Shown here one piece after another: positions 17,459 to 25,817 of a DNA stretch of 64,000 nucleotides. The position numbers were made by a program, and so were the translations under genes. Each line of letters opens with the position of its first letter. The stretch's first letter is position 1. The DNA comes from Acidobacteria bacterium UBA2994 (GTDB lineage: Bacteria; Acidobacteriota; Vicinamibacteria; Vicinamibacterales; UBA8438). The stretch is from contig DEAA01000028.1 in the NCBI GenBank assembly GCA_002346545.1, positions 10,456 through 74,455 on the forward strand. Direction: 5' to 3'. Under the pieces are notes generated by a model, which saw only the letters and a program-made list of their open reading frames with translations, had not been told where the DNA came from and ran no database searches.

Positions 17459-18772
17459 TCAAAACTCCCGGGGCGGAAGTACTACGACCGCCTCGACCTC
17501 CACGTGACGTCCGCCCGGAAGCGCCTCGACCAGGTAGTTGGTCCGGACCGGTTTGTGAGGCTGGGTCTCGTTGTTCCACTCGGCGCCGTAGACCTCATTC
17601 CAGGCCTCCGCGAGATCATCACCGTCGACCTCGCGCGACACCCGATACACACGCAGCTCGGCGACGTCGGCCAGGGTCGCACCCATCTCGGCCACCCGTT
17701 CCTTGAGCGTCGCGACGGAGCGCGCCGCCTCCTCCTCGGGAGGCGTTCCCTCCGGTGCCACGATGCCTGACATCCAGGCCAGCTCGGCGTTGGGCGCAAT
17801 CATGGCGCCACTGGCAATGAAGCTCCGGGGATTGCCGGACATCCGGAGTCTCGGATTCGCGGCGGTGGGGTCCGCAGTGGCGAACACCGCAGGCGGCGCA
17901 GGTGGGACGGCCCATACCTCGATCTCCGAGAACCGGCCGCTGGCGCCGAACCCGGGCGCCGACCACAGCGTGTAGGCCGGCCGGGCCCCACCCGTCAACT
18001 CACCCAGGATCTCGTAGACGGGGACCCACGCGTCGAAGTCAACGTCGGCGCGTCCGGGTTGCGGGGTCGGCATCACCCGGATGAAGAACGCATCCGACCA
18101 CTGGAGGCCCTGCGAGGTCAGATTCCGGCCCAGGCTGTTCATAGAGGAACGCATGTGAGCTTCCATCGACGTCAAGTTGCCAATGTCACGACCGGGAAGC
18201 GCGCCGGAGGTAAGAAACAGACCGGTGCGCGTCGACACGATCGCCGTCGGGTTCGAATCCGGACCGACGAGCCGCAGATGGGGATTCAGGGTCTTCCGGG
18301 CGCCCGACACGGACACCGGATGAGAAGCGTCCGCGGGGAACGACGCGACCGCATCAATCATCACCGTCGCGCCCACCGGGAGCGACGTGGCATAGACCGT
18401 CGTCCGCGCTGGTGGGGGCACGCCATCGAAGTAGCGGTTCCACGCCTCGTTCCAGGCTCCGACGTCAGTACCGGGTTCGAGGGCGGCCCGCACGCGGAGC
18501 AACCGAGAGCGGTCGAGGCCCACCGACTCTAGACGCGCCGCCAGTCCCGACAGCGCCTCCGATGACGCCTCTGCCGCCAAGCCCGCGCCAGTGATTCCGC
18601 CGACCACCGCCAGGGTCGCCCCCGGCGAAGAGACGACGGCCCCAGCATACGGGGCTCCGTTGACCGGGTACACCCGCTGGCCGGCAATAGCTGCAGCACC
18701 AAGACCGAGGAGTATCGTCACTGCGAGCGCGCAAATGCCACCACTTCCGAAGCGCCAGACCAGATTCGTCAT
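17459..18772 (-). CDS. Exported protein with three tandem RidA (YjgF/UK114) domains
   Basis: 437 residues from the ATG 18772, 6-8 nt after AGGGGG. A signal peptide (ICALAVTILLGLGAAAIAGQ) is followed by three RidA-like units. Unit 1 has LESVGLDRSRLLRVRAALEP and VMIDAVASFPADA. Unit 2 starts at TRTGLFLTSGALPG and includes LQWSDAFFIRVMP. Unit 3 starts near PNAELAWMSGIVAPEGT, with LKERVAEMGATLADVAELRVYR and HVEVEAVVVLPP. Ordinary RidA is a cytoplasmic trimer of single domains that deaminates reactive enamines; here one chain could form the whole trimer outside the cytoplasm. The catalytic Arg of active RidA is not obvious in each unit, so enzymatic activity is uncertain. First gene of the five-gene operon. 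Confidence 0.82.
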   Translation of the reverse strand: MTNLVWRFGSGGICALAVTILLGLGAAAIAGQRVYPVNGAPYAGAVVSSPGATLAVVGGITGAGLAAEASSEALSGLAARLESVGLDRSRLLRVRAALEPGTDVGAWNEAWNRYFDGVPPPARTTVYATSLPVGATVMIDAVASFPADASHPVSVSGARKTLNPHLRLVGPDSNPTAIVSTRTGLFLTSGALPGRDIGNLTSMEAHMRSSMNSLGRNLTSQGLQWSDAFFIRVMPTPQPGRADVDFDAWVPVYEILGELTGGARPAYTLWSAPGFGASGRFSEIEVWAVPPAPPAVFATADPTAANPRLRMSGNPRSFIASGAMIAPNAELAWMSGIVAPEGTPPEEEAARSVATLKERVAEMGATLADVAELRVYRVSREVDGDDLAEAWNEVYGAEWNNETQPHKPVRTNYLVEALPGGRHVEVEAVVVLPPREF

Positions 18773-18897
18773 TAGGCCCCCTACACCTACGTCGAGACGC
18801 TCAACCGACCGTTCAGGTTTCTCCCGCGTAGCGATTGTAGCGGCTCTGGAGGAGACGGCATCACGCTGGAGCAAGGGCGGCGGCTCCAGCCCACCGG

Positions 18898-20079
18898 ATG
18901 CGTTACAGTCGCAGGGTGCGAAAGTTCCTGCCGCTCCTCGTGCTGTTGGGCCTCAGCGTGCTCGTGGCCGCCCAGACGCCCGCGCCAGCCCGGCTGCAGG
19001 TACCGCAGCTGCCCGCGCCGGGGTATCGCTACACCGATGAACGGCTTCCCCAGCACTTCACCGACCCTGACCCGCTCGGCATCGGCGCCACCGACAACAC
19101 GCCGTTCGAGAATCCACCGACCGACGCCGGCGTCACCCTGGGGCGGGTGCTCTTCCATGACACGCGGCTCTCGGCTAACGGCACTATAAGTTGCGCCTCC
19201 TGCCACCAACAGGCGCATGGTTTCGGGGATCCCCGCCGGTTGAGTGAAGGGTTCAATGGCCGGGCGACCCGGCGCCACGCCATGAGCCTGACCAACGCGA
19301 GGTACTACGAACGGGGACGGTTCTTCTGGGACGAGCGTGCGGAGAGCCTTGAGTCGCAGGTCCTGGCGCCGCTCACCGACCCAATCGAGATGGGCCTGTC
19401 GCCCGGCGACGCGGTGGCGCGGGTCTCCGAGGCGCCCTACTATGCCCCACTGCTCACCGACGCCTTCGGCACGCCGGAGGTAACCGAGTTGCGACTCGCC
19501 CGCGCCCTGGCCCAGTTCGTCCGGGCGCTGGTCTCTCACCGCGCCCAGTATGACGAGGCCCGCGCCGCCGGCCCGCCCGGATCGGCGGCCTTCGACGCGC
19601 GGCTGTCACCACTCGAAGCGGCCGGACATCGACTCTTCCTGACCACGCCCACACCAGGACAGCGGGGGGCCGGTTGTGCGCGCTGCCATGCGACCGATGT
19701 ACAGGTCCTCCGTTCGCCCCGGAACATCGGTCTCGACGGTGAAAATCAGGGGGACCCGGGCACTGGCGAGGGACGCTTCAAAGCTCCGTCGTTGCGCAAC
19801 GTCGCCGTGCGGAAACCATACATGCACGATGGACGGTTCGACTCACTGCGTGAGGTGGTCGAGCACTACGACCGTCGGGTCACGGCCAGTCCCTTCCTGG
19901 ACATGACGCTCATCGATCGACGCACGGCCGTAACCGGAGGTCCAATCGTGCCGGTCCCGCTGGAGCTGACCGACCCCGAGATCGACGCCCTGGTCGCGTT
20001 TCTCCATACGCTCACCGACGAGAAGTTTCTCACCGATCCGCGATTCTCCAATCCCTTTAACCCGGCACCGATTCCATGA
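18898..20079 (+). CDS. Diheme cytochrome c peroxidase / MauG family protein
   Basis: A 393-residue exported protein. Two haem c sites are present: CASCHQQAHGF in the N-terminal domain and CARCHATDVQVL in the C-terminal one. Family blocks include LGRVLFHDTRLSANGTISCASCH, FFWDERAESLESQVLAPL, EMG and APSLRNVAVRKPYMHDGRFDSLREVVEHY. It reduces H2O2 or performs MauG-like oxidation in the periplasm. The ATG at 18898 or an in-frame GTG at 18916 could start it; both leave the signal peptide LLVLLGLSVLVAAQ intact. It is divergent from the RidA-led operon across about 125 nt. Confidence 0.88.
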   Translation: MRYSRRVRKFLPLLVLLGLSVLVAAQTPAPARLQVPQLPAPGYRYTDERLPQHFTDPDPLGIGATDNTPFENPPTDAGVTLGRVLFHDTRLSANGTISCASCHQQAHGFGDPRRLSEGFNGRATRRHAMSLTNARYYERGRFFWDERAESLESQVLAPLTDPIEMGLSPGDAVARVSEAPYYAPLLTDAFGTPEVTELRLARALAQFVRALVSHRAQYDEARAAGPPGSAAFDARLSPLEAAGHRLFLTTPTPGQRGAGCARCHATDVQVLRSPRNIGLDGENQGDPGTGEGRFKAPSLRNVAVRKPYMHDGRFDSLREVVEHYDRRVTASPFLDMTLIDRRTAVTGGPIVPVPLELTDPEIDALVAFLHTLTDEKFLTDPRFSNPFNPAPIP

Positions 20080-20389
20080 AGCGCCTGCCACCTCAGACAC
20101 CGGCCCCTATGGCTGGTCCAGGCCACATCCCACCGCCATCACTGAAGACGCCGATAGCGGGCCCGATGCAGGTTTAGCGAATGGCCTGTGGGCGGCGGCT
20201 CTCAGCCCGATGGGGTGGTTTGCAGCGTGGCATTCGCCAACTGGACAGCGCCTAAACGCCCACCTGCGCTCAAACACTGGAACGGTCAATGTCTGGTCAT
20301 CGACAACCCGAGCTGCGTGAACTGGCACATACCCTGAGGGTTGCTCGGTACTGGCTGGCGTACGGCGACGCAGGTCGACACGGCGCCGA

Positions 20390-20591
20390 TCAACCGTCAC
20401 AGCCCGTGGGCCAACGAACTGACGTGAACTTTAATGAGGGCTTGGAGAATGAGCGCCTGAATGTAGACTGGTTCCGCACTCGGTCAAGGTCGTTCTGTGA
20501 CCTACCGATGGGATATCGTCCACCTCACTCCATCCCCCTAACGATGCTGGGGCTTAAAGCGCACACAACGACGCGAGCGGCACTACCGTGA
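20390..20591 (+). pseudogene. IS3-family transposase remnant
   Basis: Within 570 nt that otherwise hold no gene (20080-20652), two frames together recall the C-terminal part of an IS3-type OrfB integrase: HSPWAN (compare the usual GSPWENG), then after a frameshift FNEGLENERLNVDWFRT from about 20427 (compare FNGRLRDELLN..WF). A short stretch resembling YRPPHSIPL follows (compare YN..RPHSSL). No terminal inverted repeats could be found. It lies immediately upstream of a low-GC cassette and may mark how that cassette arrived. The match is from memory of the family pattern. Confidence 0.45.
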
Positions 20592-20652
20592 ACCCAAGGC
20601 GCCGCTCGCCGACAATCACTGGTCCGAGGAAACCAGACAGGCCAGGGACGTA

Positions 20653-21564
20653 GTGCTCAGCACTCGCTATCTCTTCTTCACACTGAAGGCGCTCGTGAGC
20701 GCCTTGGCGCTGTCCTGGGTATTTAGCAGAGTAGATCTCGGCGTAGTCTTGCGCACGTCCATCGAGCTTGGCGCCGGTCCGCTGGTATCTGTCGTCTTGC
20801 TGAGCGCCAGCAGCGTCTTTCTTGCAAGCATTCGTTGGCGTTACATTATCGCCAACTTAGACACCGCGATTACTGTCTCAACAGGAAAATCTTTTGCTCT
20901 ATCGATAATAGGATCTTTCTTTAATCTGACCTTACCAGGCGTTATTGCTGGAGATACACTTCGGGCCTCTCTTCTCTACAAAGCATCAGGCGACCTCCAG
21001 GCCGCAACATCAAGCTTTCTGATTGACCGCTGCCTAGGCCTCTTGACGCTCTTATTGATGGGTTCTCTGGCAATACCCCTCGCGCCACTCGAGCTCCATC
21101 ATGCTGGCGCGACTCATTTACTGGCTGCCCTTGCCATTCTCTCAACTGGCCTCTTGGCTGCGCTCTCACACTTCAAGCCACTATCAACCCACAATGTCAT
21201 TGGCTGTGTTTATCGACATATCTCGTCACTCTTCAGTAACGCTGCTAAACTCCTCGTCGTATTTGCCCTCTCGATACTAATCCACCTGGTAGTCACACTT
21301 GCGATCTATACGCTCTCGGGTGAGTTACATGCGGGCGTAACGTACTTTACGTTTATTTTGATACTGCCTTTAGCTCAACTTGTTTCAGCCTTGCCCTTGA
21401 GCATTGGCGGCCTAGGCCTCCGCGAGGGCGCACTCGTGGCACTATTGGGCTATCTTGAAGTAGCGCCAGAGACTGCCGTTTCCATCTCTTTAACCTGGTA
21501 TCTTGCAAGTGTGATCGCCTCATCACCGGGTTGCGTGCTTTTAGTTCTGTGGAGAAAACACTAA
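20653..21564 (+). CDS. Lysylphosphatidylglycerol-synthase-like (UPF0104/AglD) membrane protein
   Basis: A 303-residue integral membrane protein with about eight hydrophobic segments. Recognisable blocks of the LPG_synthase_TM family are ASIRWRYIIANLD, SFFNLTLPGVIAGDTLRASLL, SSFLIDRCLGLLTLLLMG and the C-terminal ALPLSIGGLGLREGALVALLG. Such proteins move or use lipid-linked intermediates and often sit in glycan or secondary-metabolite clusters; they lack the soluble aminoacyl-transferase domain. It is the first gene of a three-gene run, 19 nt before the carbamoyltransferase. Its base composition is visibly AT-richer than its neighbours (many ATA, TTA, TCT codons), suggesting transfer. Confidence 0.8.
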   Translation: MLSTRYLFFTLKALVSALALSWVFSRVDLGVVLRTSIELGAGPLVSVVLLSASSVFLASIRWRYIIANLDTAITVSTGKSFALSIIGSFFNLTLPGVIAGDTLRASLLYKASGDLQAATSSFLIDRCLGLLTLLLMGSLAIPLAPLELHHAGATHLLAALAILSTGLLAALSHFKPLSTHNVIGCVYRHISSLFSNAAKLLVVFALSILIHLVVTLAIYTLSGELHAGVTYFTFILILPLAQLVSALPLSIGGLGLREGALVALLGYLEVAPETAVSISLTWYLASVIASSPGCVLLVLWRKH

Positions 21565-21583
21565 ACACTCATAGAAGACGTGC

Positions 21584-23335
21584 ATGAGAATACTTGGACT
21601 TTTTGTCGGTAAAGACAGCGGCGTCGCATTAATTGATAATGGATCCATTGTCTATGCAGCGAATGAAGAGCGTTTCTCTCGAAACAAGATGCACACGGGA
21701 TTCCCGGTCCGAGCACTCGGTAATCTCTGGGAACATACTGGGTTGGCACCCAAAGATATCGATCACATCGCATTTGGCGGAACAACCCGTCCCGCCTCTG
21801 ATAATGCACTCGGCATTTCGACGCTCAACACCAACATGCTTCGTCGCTTCGCTGGAACACTTAGCCAATATGCTGGGCGGCTGCTAGAAACAGAGCTGGC
21901 ATATCACTCAATCCGGCTAATTCTAAGATTGAGAACGAGGCAAGGTCTTCTAAAGAAAGAGATTCGGCAGCACGGACTTACCGCGCCTGTGACTTTTGTG
22001 GACCACCACGAATGTCACGCATACTCAGCTTATTTCACGAGCGGCTTCCCTGAATGCGTCGTCGTCACCTCAGACGGCGGCGGTGACGGAGTTTCAGGAG
22101 GGGTGTATCTTGGACAACAAGGTCATCTAAGGAGAGTTAGCTATACGCCTCGGATACATTCGGCCGGCAACTTCTGGATGTACATTACTTTTTTGCTTGG
22201 CATGGACCCATGGCGCCATGGCGGCAAAGTAACAGGCCTGGCAGCCTATGAACCTTGCGACGAAGCGTACCGCACTTTGCTAGACGCTTATGGCTATTCA
22301 AAAGAGAAATTGTGGTTCCTGAATAAGAAGCGCCTCTTTCTCTTGCCTGCAATAGAGTATTTGCAGAAGACACTGAAACCTTTCAACTCCAAACAGATCG
22401 CTTATGGAGCACAACGGCTCTTGGAATACGCTCTCGTTGGAGTTACAGAGACAGCTATGCGGCAGTATCCCTTGCAGAACTTAGCGCTAGCGGGTGGCAC
22501 GTTTGCGAATGTCAGACTAAACCAACTGCTGTTTCGCCTGAGTCAGGTGAAGGAGGGCTTCATCCATCCTCACATGGGGGATGGCGGCATCCCTTTAGGT
22601 GCGGCGTACGCGGCGTGGGCTAGACTCGACAACCCTTCCGCGGCGAGATGGTGCGCCTCTGAGCGGTCTCTAATTTCACACGTCTATCTCGGTCCCGACT
22701 ATACGAGAGACCAAATGCAGGAGGTGCTGGAGTTCGAAGGCTGCGAATACGAGCTACATGAGTCTGGCTTGGAGCAAGAAGTCGCCGAATTACTACTGAA
22801 AGACAACGTCGTAGCCGTGTTTCGTGGGCGGATGGAATACGGCCCAAGGTCTCTAGGAAATCGGTCGATCTTGTACGGCGCTTCGGATCCCAACATCAAT
22901 ACGTGGCTCAATCGACAGCTGAATCGCACAGAGTTTATGCCGTTTGCGCCCGTTGTCACGCAGGAAGCTGCGCCGAACTACTTCTTGGACCTGGAGCAGT
23001 CCGCAAGAGCCGCTTCTTTCATGACGGTGACCTGTGATTGTACCGACAGGATGAAGCAGCGTTGCGCGGCAGCTGTGCATCTGGATGGAACTGCCCGGCC
23101 GCAATTGGTGTCGAGGTCCGGCAATCTGTTTATGCACAACATCTTGACCGCTTACGGAAAGCGGTCGGGCGATCCCGTATTGGTCAATACCAGCTTCAAC
23201 ATGCACGAAGAGCCTATCGTTGCGAGTCCTGCCGATGCGATAAGGGCTTTCCGGTTAGGGCATTTGGACGTGCTCGTGATGGGCCAGTTCGTAGTCAAGA
23301 GCAAACACATCAATGAAAAGCGAGCGGCGGATTAA
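21584..23335 (+). CDS. NodU/TobZ-type O-carbamoyltransferase
   Basis: Transfers a carbamoyl group from carbamoyl phosphate, through carbamoyl-adenylate, to a hydroxyl of a sugar or natural product. The 583-residue length is typical. The Kae1-like N-terminal domain begins MRILGLFVGKDSGVALIDNG; the metal-binding motif VDHHECHAYSAYF is at residues 139-151, then VTSDGGGDGVSGG. The YrdC-like/C-terminal carbamoyltransferase domain shows VVAVFRGRMEYGPRSLGNRSIL, NRTEFMPFAPVV and PVLVNTSFNMHEEPIV. The following methyltransferase overlaps its end by 23 nt. Composition is lower in GC than flanking genes. Known relatives act on Nod factors, tobramycin and other antibiotics; the acceptor here is unknown. 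Confidence 0.92.
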   Translation: MRILGLFVGKDSGVALIDNGSIVYAANEERFSRNKMHTGFPVRALGNLWEHTGLAPKDIDHIAFGGTTRPASDNALGISTLNTNMLRRFAGTLSQYAGRLLETELAYHSIRLILRLRTRQGLLKKEIRQHGLTAPVTFVDHHECHAYSAYFTSGFPECVVVTSDGGGDGVSGGVYLGQQGHLRRVSYTPRIHSAGNFWMYITFLLGMDPWRHGGKVTGLAAYEPCDEAYRTLLDAYGYSKEKLWFLNKKRLFLLPAIEYLQKTLKPFNSKQIAYGAQRLLEYALVGVTETAMRQYPLQNLALAGGTFANVRLNQLLFRLSQVKEGFIHPHMGDGGIPLGAAYAAWARLDNPSAARWCASERSLISHVYLGPDYTRDQMQEVLEFEGCEYELHESGLEQEVAELLLKDNVVAVFRGRMEYGPRSLGNRSILYGASDPNINTWLNRQLNRTEFMPFAPVVTQEAAPNYFLDLEQSARAASFMTVTCDCTDRMKQRCAAAVHLDGTARPQLVSRSGNLFMHNILTAYGKRSGDPVLVNTSFNMHEEPIVASPADAIRAFRLGHLDVLVMGQFVVKSKHINEKRAAD

Positions 23336-24062
23336 CCGACTAAAGGCTAAAGAGCGCGCTGAGAGTGACGCTTACGCAGAGCGCATGCAGGCGTGCGTGA
23401 GCGCAGAAGGCTCTCGGGCAGAGCTCTACAACTTTCATTTCGGGCAGATCGTAGATTGCCTGCCCAACTGTTCGATGATCTTGGAAGTTGGCTGTGGGAT
23501 AGGGGAACTGACAGTCTATCTAGAGAAACACTTTGAGAGTGTCTGCGGCGTCGATTCTAGCCACAAATCGCTGGTCGTAGCCCAAAGAGGTTTAAAGAAA
23601 GCGCCGGGATGTTTATACGTATCGGAAGGCGAACGTTTGCCTTTCGCGGATGCAAGATTTGATGGCATCGTATTGAGGGGCGTTATTCATCATTTGCCTT
23701 ATCCAGATCAGGTGCTGAATGAATGTATGCGCGTATTGAAACCAGGTGGCAAGCTAGTCATATTCGAGGGAAATATCGATTCGATATATCGAAAGCTTGT
23801 CTTGGGTTTATCTGTCTTTTTGGGCATGAACACGGAGACGAGTCCTTTTAATCATCGACCTGCTTCCGAGATTCTACAGATGATTGGAGGTAACGAAAAC
23901 AGGGTCCGGAGTGTTTCAGGCCTGATGGCCCCAGTTTGCTTGCTTGGTTTGCCAGGAAGAAGTATCTGGAGGTGCCTGATCGGCTTCGATCGTTTGATGT
24001 CGGCAGTGAATTGGCCTATCTTTAACTGGTACTACTTGATTGAGTCGACGAAGAGTCACTAG
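23313..24062 (+). CDS. Class I SAM-dependent methyltransferase
   Basis: A 249-residue methyltransferase of the UbiE/Methyltransf_11 type. SAM motif I is LEVGCGIGELTVYL (residues 57-70), followed by VCGVDSSHKSLVVAQRGL, FADARFDGIVLRGVIHHLPYP and CMRVLKPGGKLVIFEGN. A C-terminal hydrophobic part (LVLGLSVFLGMN, WPIFNWYYLIEST) may bind a lipid or glycolipid acceptor. Its start overlaps the carbamoyltransferase gene by 23 nt, so the pair is probably co-translated. Composition matches the low-GC cassette. Probable tailoring step on the same product. Confidence 0.88.
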   Translation: MKSERRINRLKAKERAESDAYAERMQACVSAEGSRAELYNFHFGQIVDCLPNCSMILEVGCGIGELTVYLEKHFESVCGVDSSHKSLVVAQRGLKKAPGCLYVSEGERLPFADARFDGIVLRGVIHHLPYPDQVLNECMRVLKPGGKLVIFEGNIDSIYRKLVLGLSVFLGMNTETSPFNHRPASEILQMIGGNENRVRSVSGLMAPVCLLGLPGRSIWRCLIGFDRLMSAVNWPIFNWYYLIESTKSH

Positions 24063-24437
24063 CCTTGGCAAGCCACTCAGGTAAATGTTTCTCAACTTCG
24101 AATAGCAGCAAGAGTTAGAAGTAAGACATTCAACCCTGCCAGTGAGCCGCAGTTGTCTACCGTGCCATAGGGGCCTCCGTGCAGCCGCCGACGGCAAGGC
24201 ATGACCGTGCGCTGCGCGAGACATTCGGAGAAAGATCAAACGACACGCTGTAAGCGGTCTACCAGCTGGTAGGGGTCTGTCGCCACAGCTTATTCTTGGA
24301 GCGTCTGCCCGCTCCACCGCGGACGACTGGGGCTCTCAAACGGTTTAGCGAGTGCCCGGTGGTGTGTTGGGTGAGTCTAGCTGTGGCTCGGACGGCAGGC
24401 GCTCGCTCTGGAGATACGGGGGCCGTACCTAACCGAG
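24063..24437. other. Intergenic region, right flank of the low-GC cassette
   Basis: About 375 nt between the methyltransferase and the convergent propeller gene. The first 60 nt remain AT-rich like the cassette and then composition returns to that of the chromosome near 24130. No reading frame of family character, tRNA or clear inverted repeat was found, so the right boundary of the cassette cannot be defined better than this. Confidence 0.4.
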
Positions 24438-25817
24438 CTAATAGTCGGCCGCCGCTAACGACAAGCGCACGATCTCTTCGTCGTTGCGCACGATGACATG
24501 CCGGTTGGCGAAGGCTGGGTGCGCCCACGCCACCGGACGGTCTCCCCACCGCCCGCTGGCGCCGCCGCGGGTCCGGGTGGTGGGCGTGATCAGCGATACC
24601 CGGTCGATCTCGGTGTAGCCCTTGGGCGATAGCTCGGCCAGGATCAGCTCGCCCATCTCGTTGTAGATGAACACCCGGCCGGTCGGCGGATGCGCCACGA
24701 GCATCGCAGTGCCCCAGCGTTCCTGCACGACGGCCGCGGCAGTTTCCCACACACGTTCCCCGGTACGGGCGTCGAGGCAGCGGAGCTCGCCGTAGCTTCC
24801 GACGCCGTAGAGGTAGTCGCCAATGATCACGGGCGTCGTGATGAGCGCGTGCAGACCCTCGGTCTCGCCAGGGAGCTCGCTGCGGCTGGTGCCACGCCAG
24901 AGCTCGCTTGCCCCCGGCCGGTCCTGGTCGAGTCTGAGCATCAGCGACCCCAGCCTGAAGTGGGTCAGGACCAGATAGGGCCCCGCGGACACCGGACTCG
25001 CCACGGTGAGCGCGTTCGAGATCTCCCAGTCGTGCTGCCAGTGGAGCTCGCCCGTCTGTGGGTCGAGTGAGCTCACGCCACGCGGATGCCAGGCGATCAA
25101 CTGACGCATCCCGCCTGCCTCGTAGATGACGGGTGCTGCATACCCCGTCTCGGAGACCGTGGGCAGGGCGCGCCAGACCTCTTCGCCGGTGGCCTTGTCG
25201 AATGCCACTACGAGCGCGTCCGGCTCGGCGCCCATCAGGACGATGACCATCGACCCGTCGACTAGTGGCGCGCCACTCACGCCATACACCGGGACGGTGA
25301 TGCCGTACTCGGTGGTGGTGTCCACCTGCCAGAGCGGATCTCCGGTGGCGGTATCGAGCGCTAGGATCATACCGGCGGCGCCAACAACGAAGATCTGGTC
25401 GCCATCGACGCTCGGAGTCGCCCGCGGTCCGGTCGCGAACGTGGGATGTAGATTGCGATAGGTGGCGGGCCACTCGCTGGCCCACAGGACGCGACCTGTT
25501 TCCTCATCGAGGGCCAGGAGCCGCTCCATGCCGTCCATCGTCCGGCTGCCCGGAGTCTCCTGGTAGTCGAGGATGAAAACCCGACCGTCGGCGACGACCG
25601 GGCCGGCGAACCCACCTCGCACAGGCGTTCGCCAGGAAGCCGTCAAACCCGCGTCGGGAAAGCGTTCGAGGATGCCGGACTCGGTCCAGGTCCCGTGACG
25701 CGTTGGGCCTCGCCACTGTGGCCAGTCGTTGGCCGCGATCGTGGTCAGCGGCAACGCAACCAGACAGACGCCAACGGCGACCCGGCGCGTCCAGGGCGAG
25801 CGATCTTTGGGAATCAC
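24438..25817 (-). CDS. Secreted PQQ-like beta-propeller protein
   Basis: 459 residues from a GTG at 25817 that overlaps the preceding NHL gene's stop in GTGA, so translation is coupled. The signal peptide (VAVGVCLVALPLTTIAAN) runs into DWPQWRGPTRHG. Propeller blades are recognised by LLALDEETGRVLWASEW, ILALDTATGDPLWQV, VVAFDKATGEEVWRAL and CLDARTGERVWET. It shares long blocks with the protein at 29539, for example PRATP.VDGD..(V/F)VVGAAG, DGLHALITTP-like and YGVGSYGELR, so they are recent paralogues. Probably periplasmic; no catalytic residues recognised. Confidence 0.87.
   Translation of the reverse strand: MIPKDRSPWTRRVAVGVCLVALPLTTIAANDWPQWRGPTRHGTWTESGILERFPDAGLTASWRTPVRGGFAGPVVADGRVFILDYQETPGSRTMDGMERLLALDEETGRVLWASEWPATYRNLHPTFATGPRATPSVDGDQIFVVGAAGMILALDTATGDPLWQVDTTTEYGITVPVYGVSGAPLVDGSMVIVLMGAEPDALVVAFDKATGEEVWRALPTVSETGYAAPVIYEAGGMRQLIAWHPRGVSSLDPQTGELHWQHDWEISNALTVASPVSAGPYLVLTHFRLGSLMLRLDQDRPGASELWRGTSRSELPGETEGLHALITTPVIIGDYLYGVGSYGELRCLDARTGERVWETAAAVVQERWGTAMLVAHPPTGRVFIYNEMGELILAELSPKGYTEIDRVSLITPTTRTRGGASGRWGDRPVAWAHPAFANRHVIVRNDEEIVRLSLAAADY

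Noticed and set aside
24259..25485. Long minus-strand frame of about 408 codons overlapping the propeller gene
   Set aside because: Different frame from the clear PQQ-like propeller on the same DNA; Arg-rich composition and no domain.
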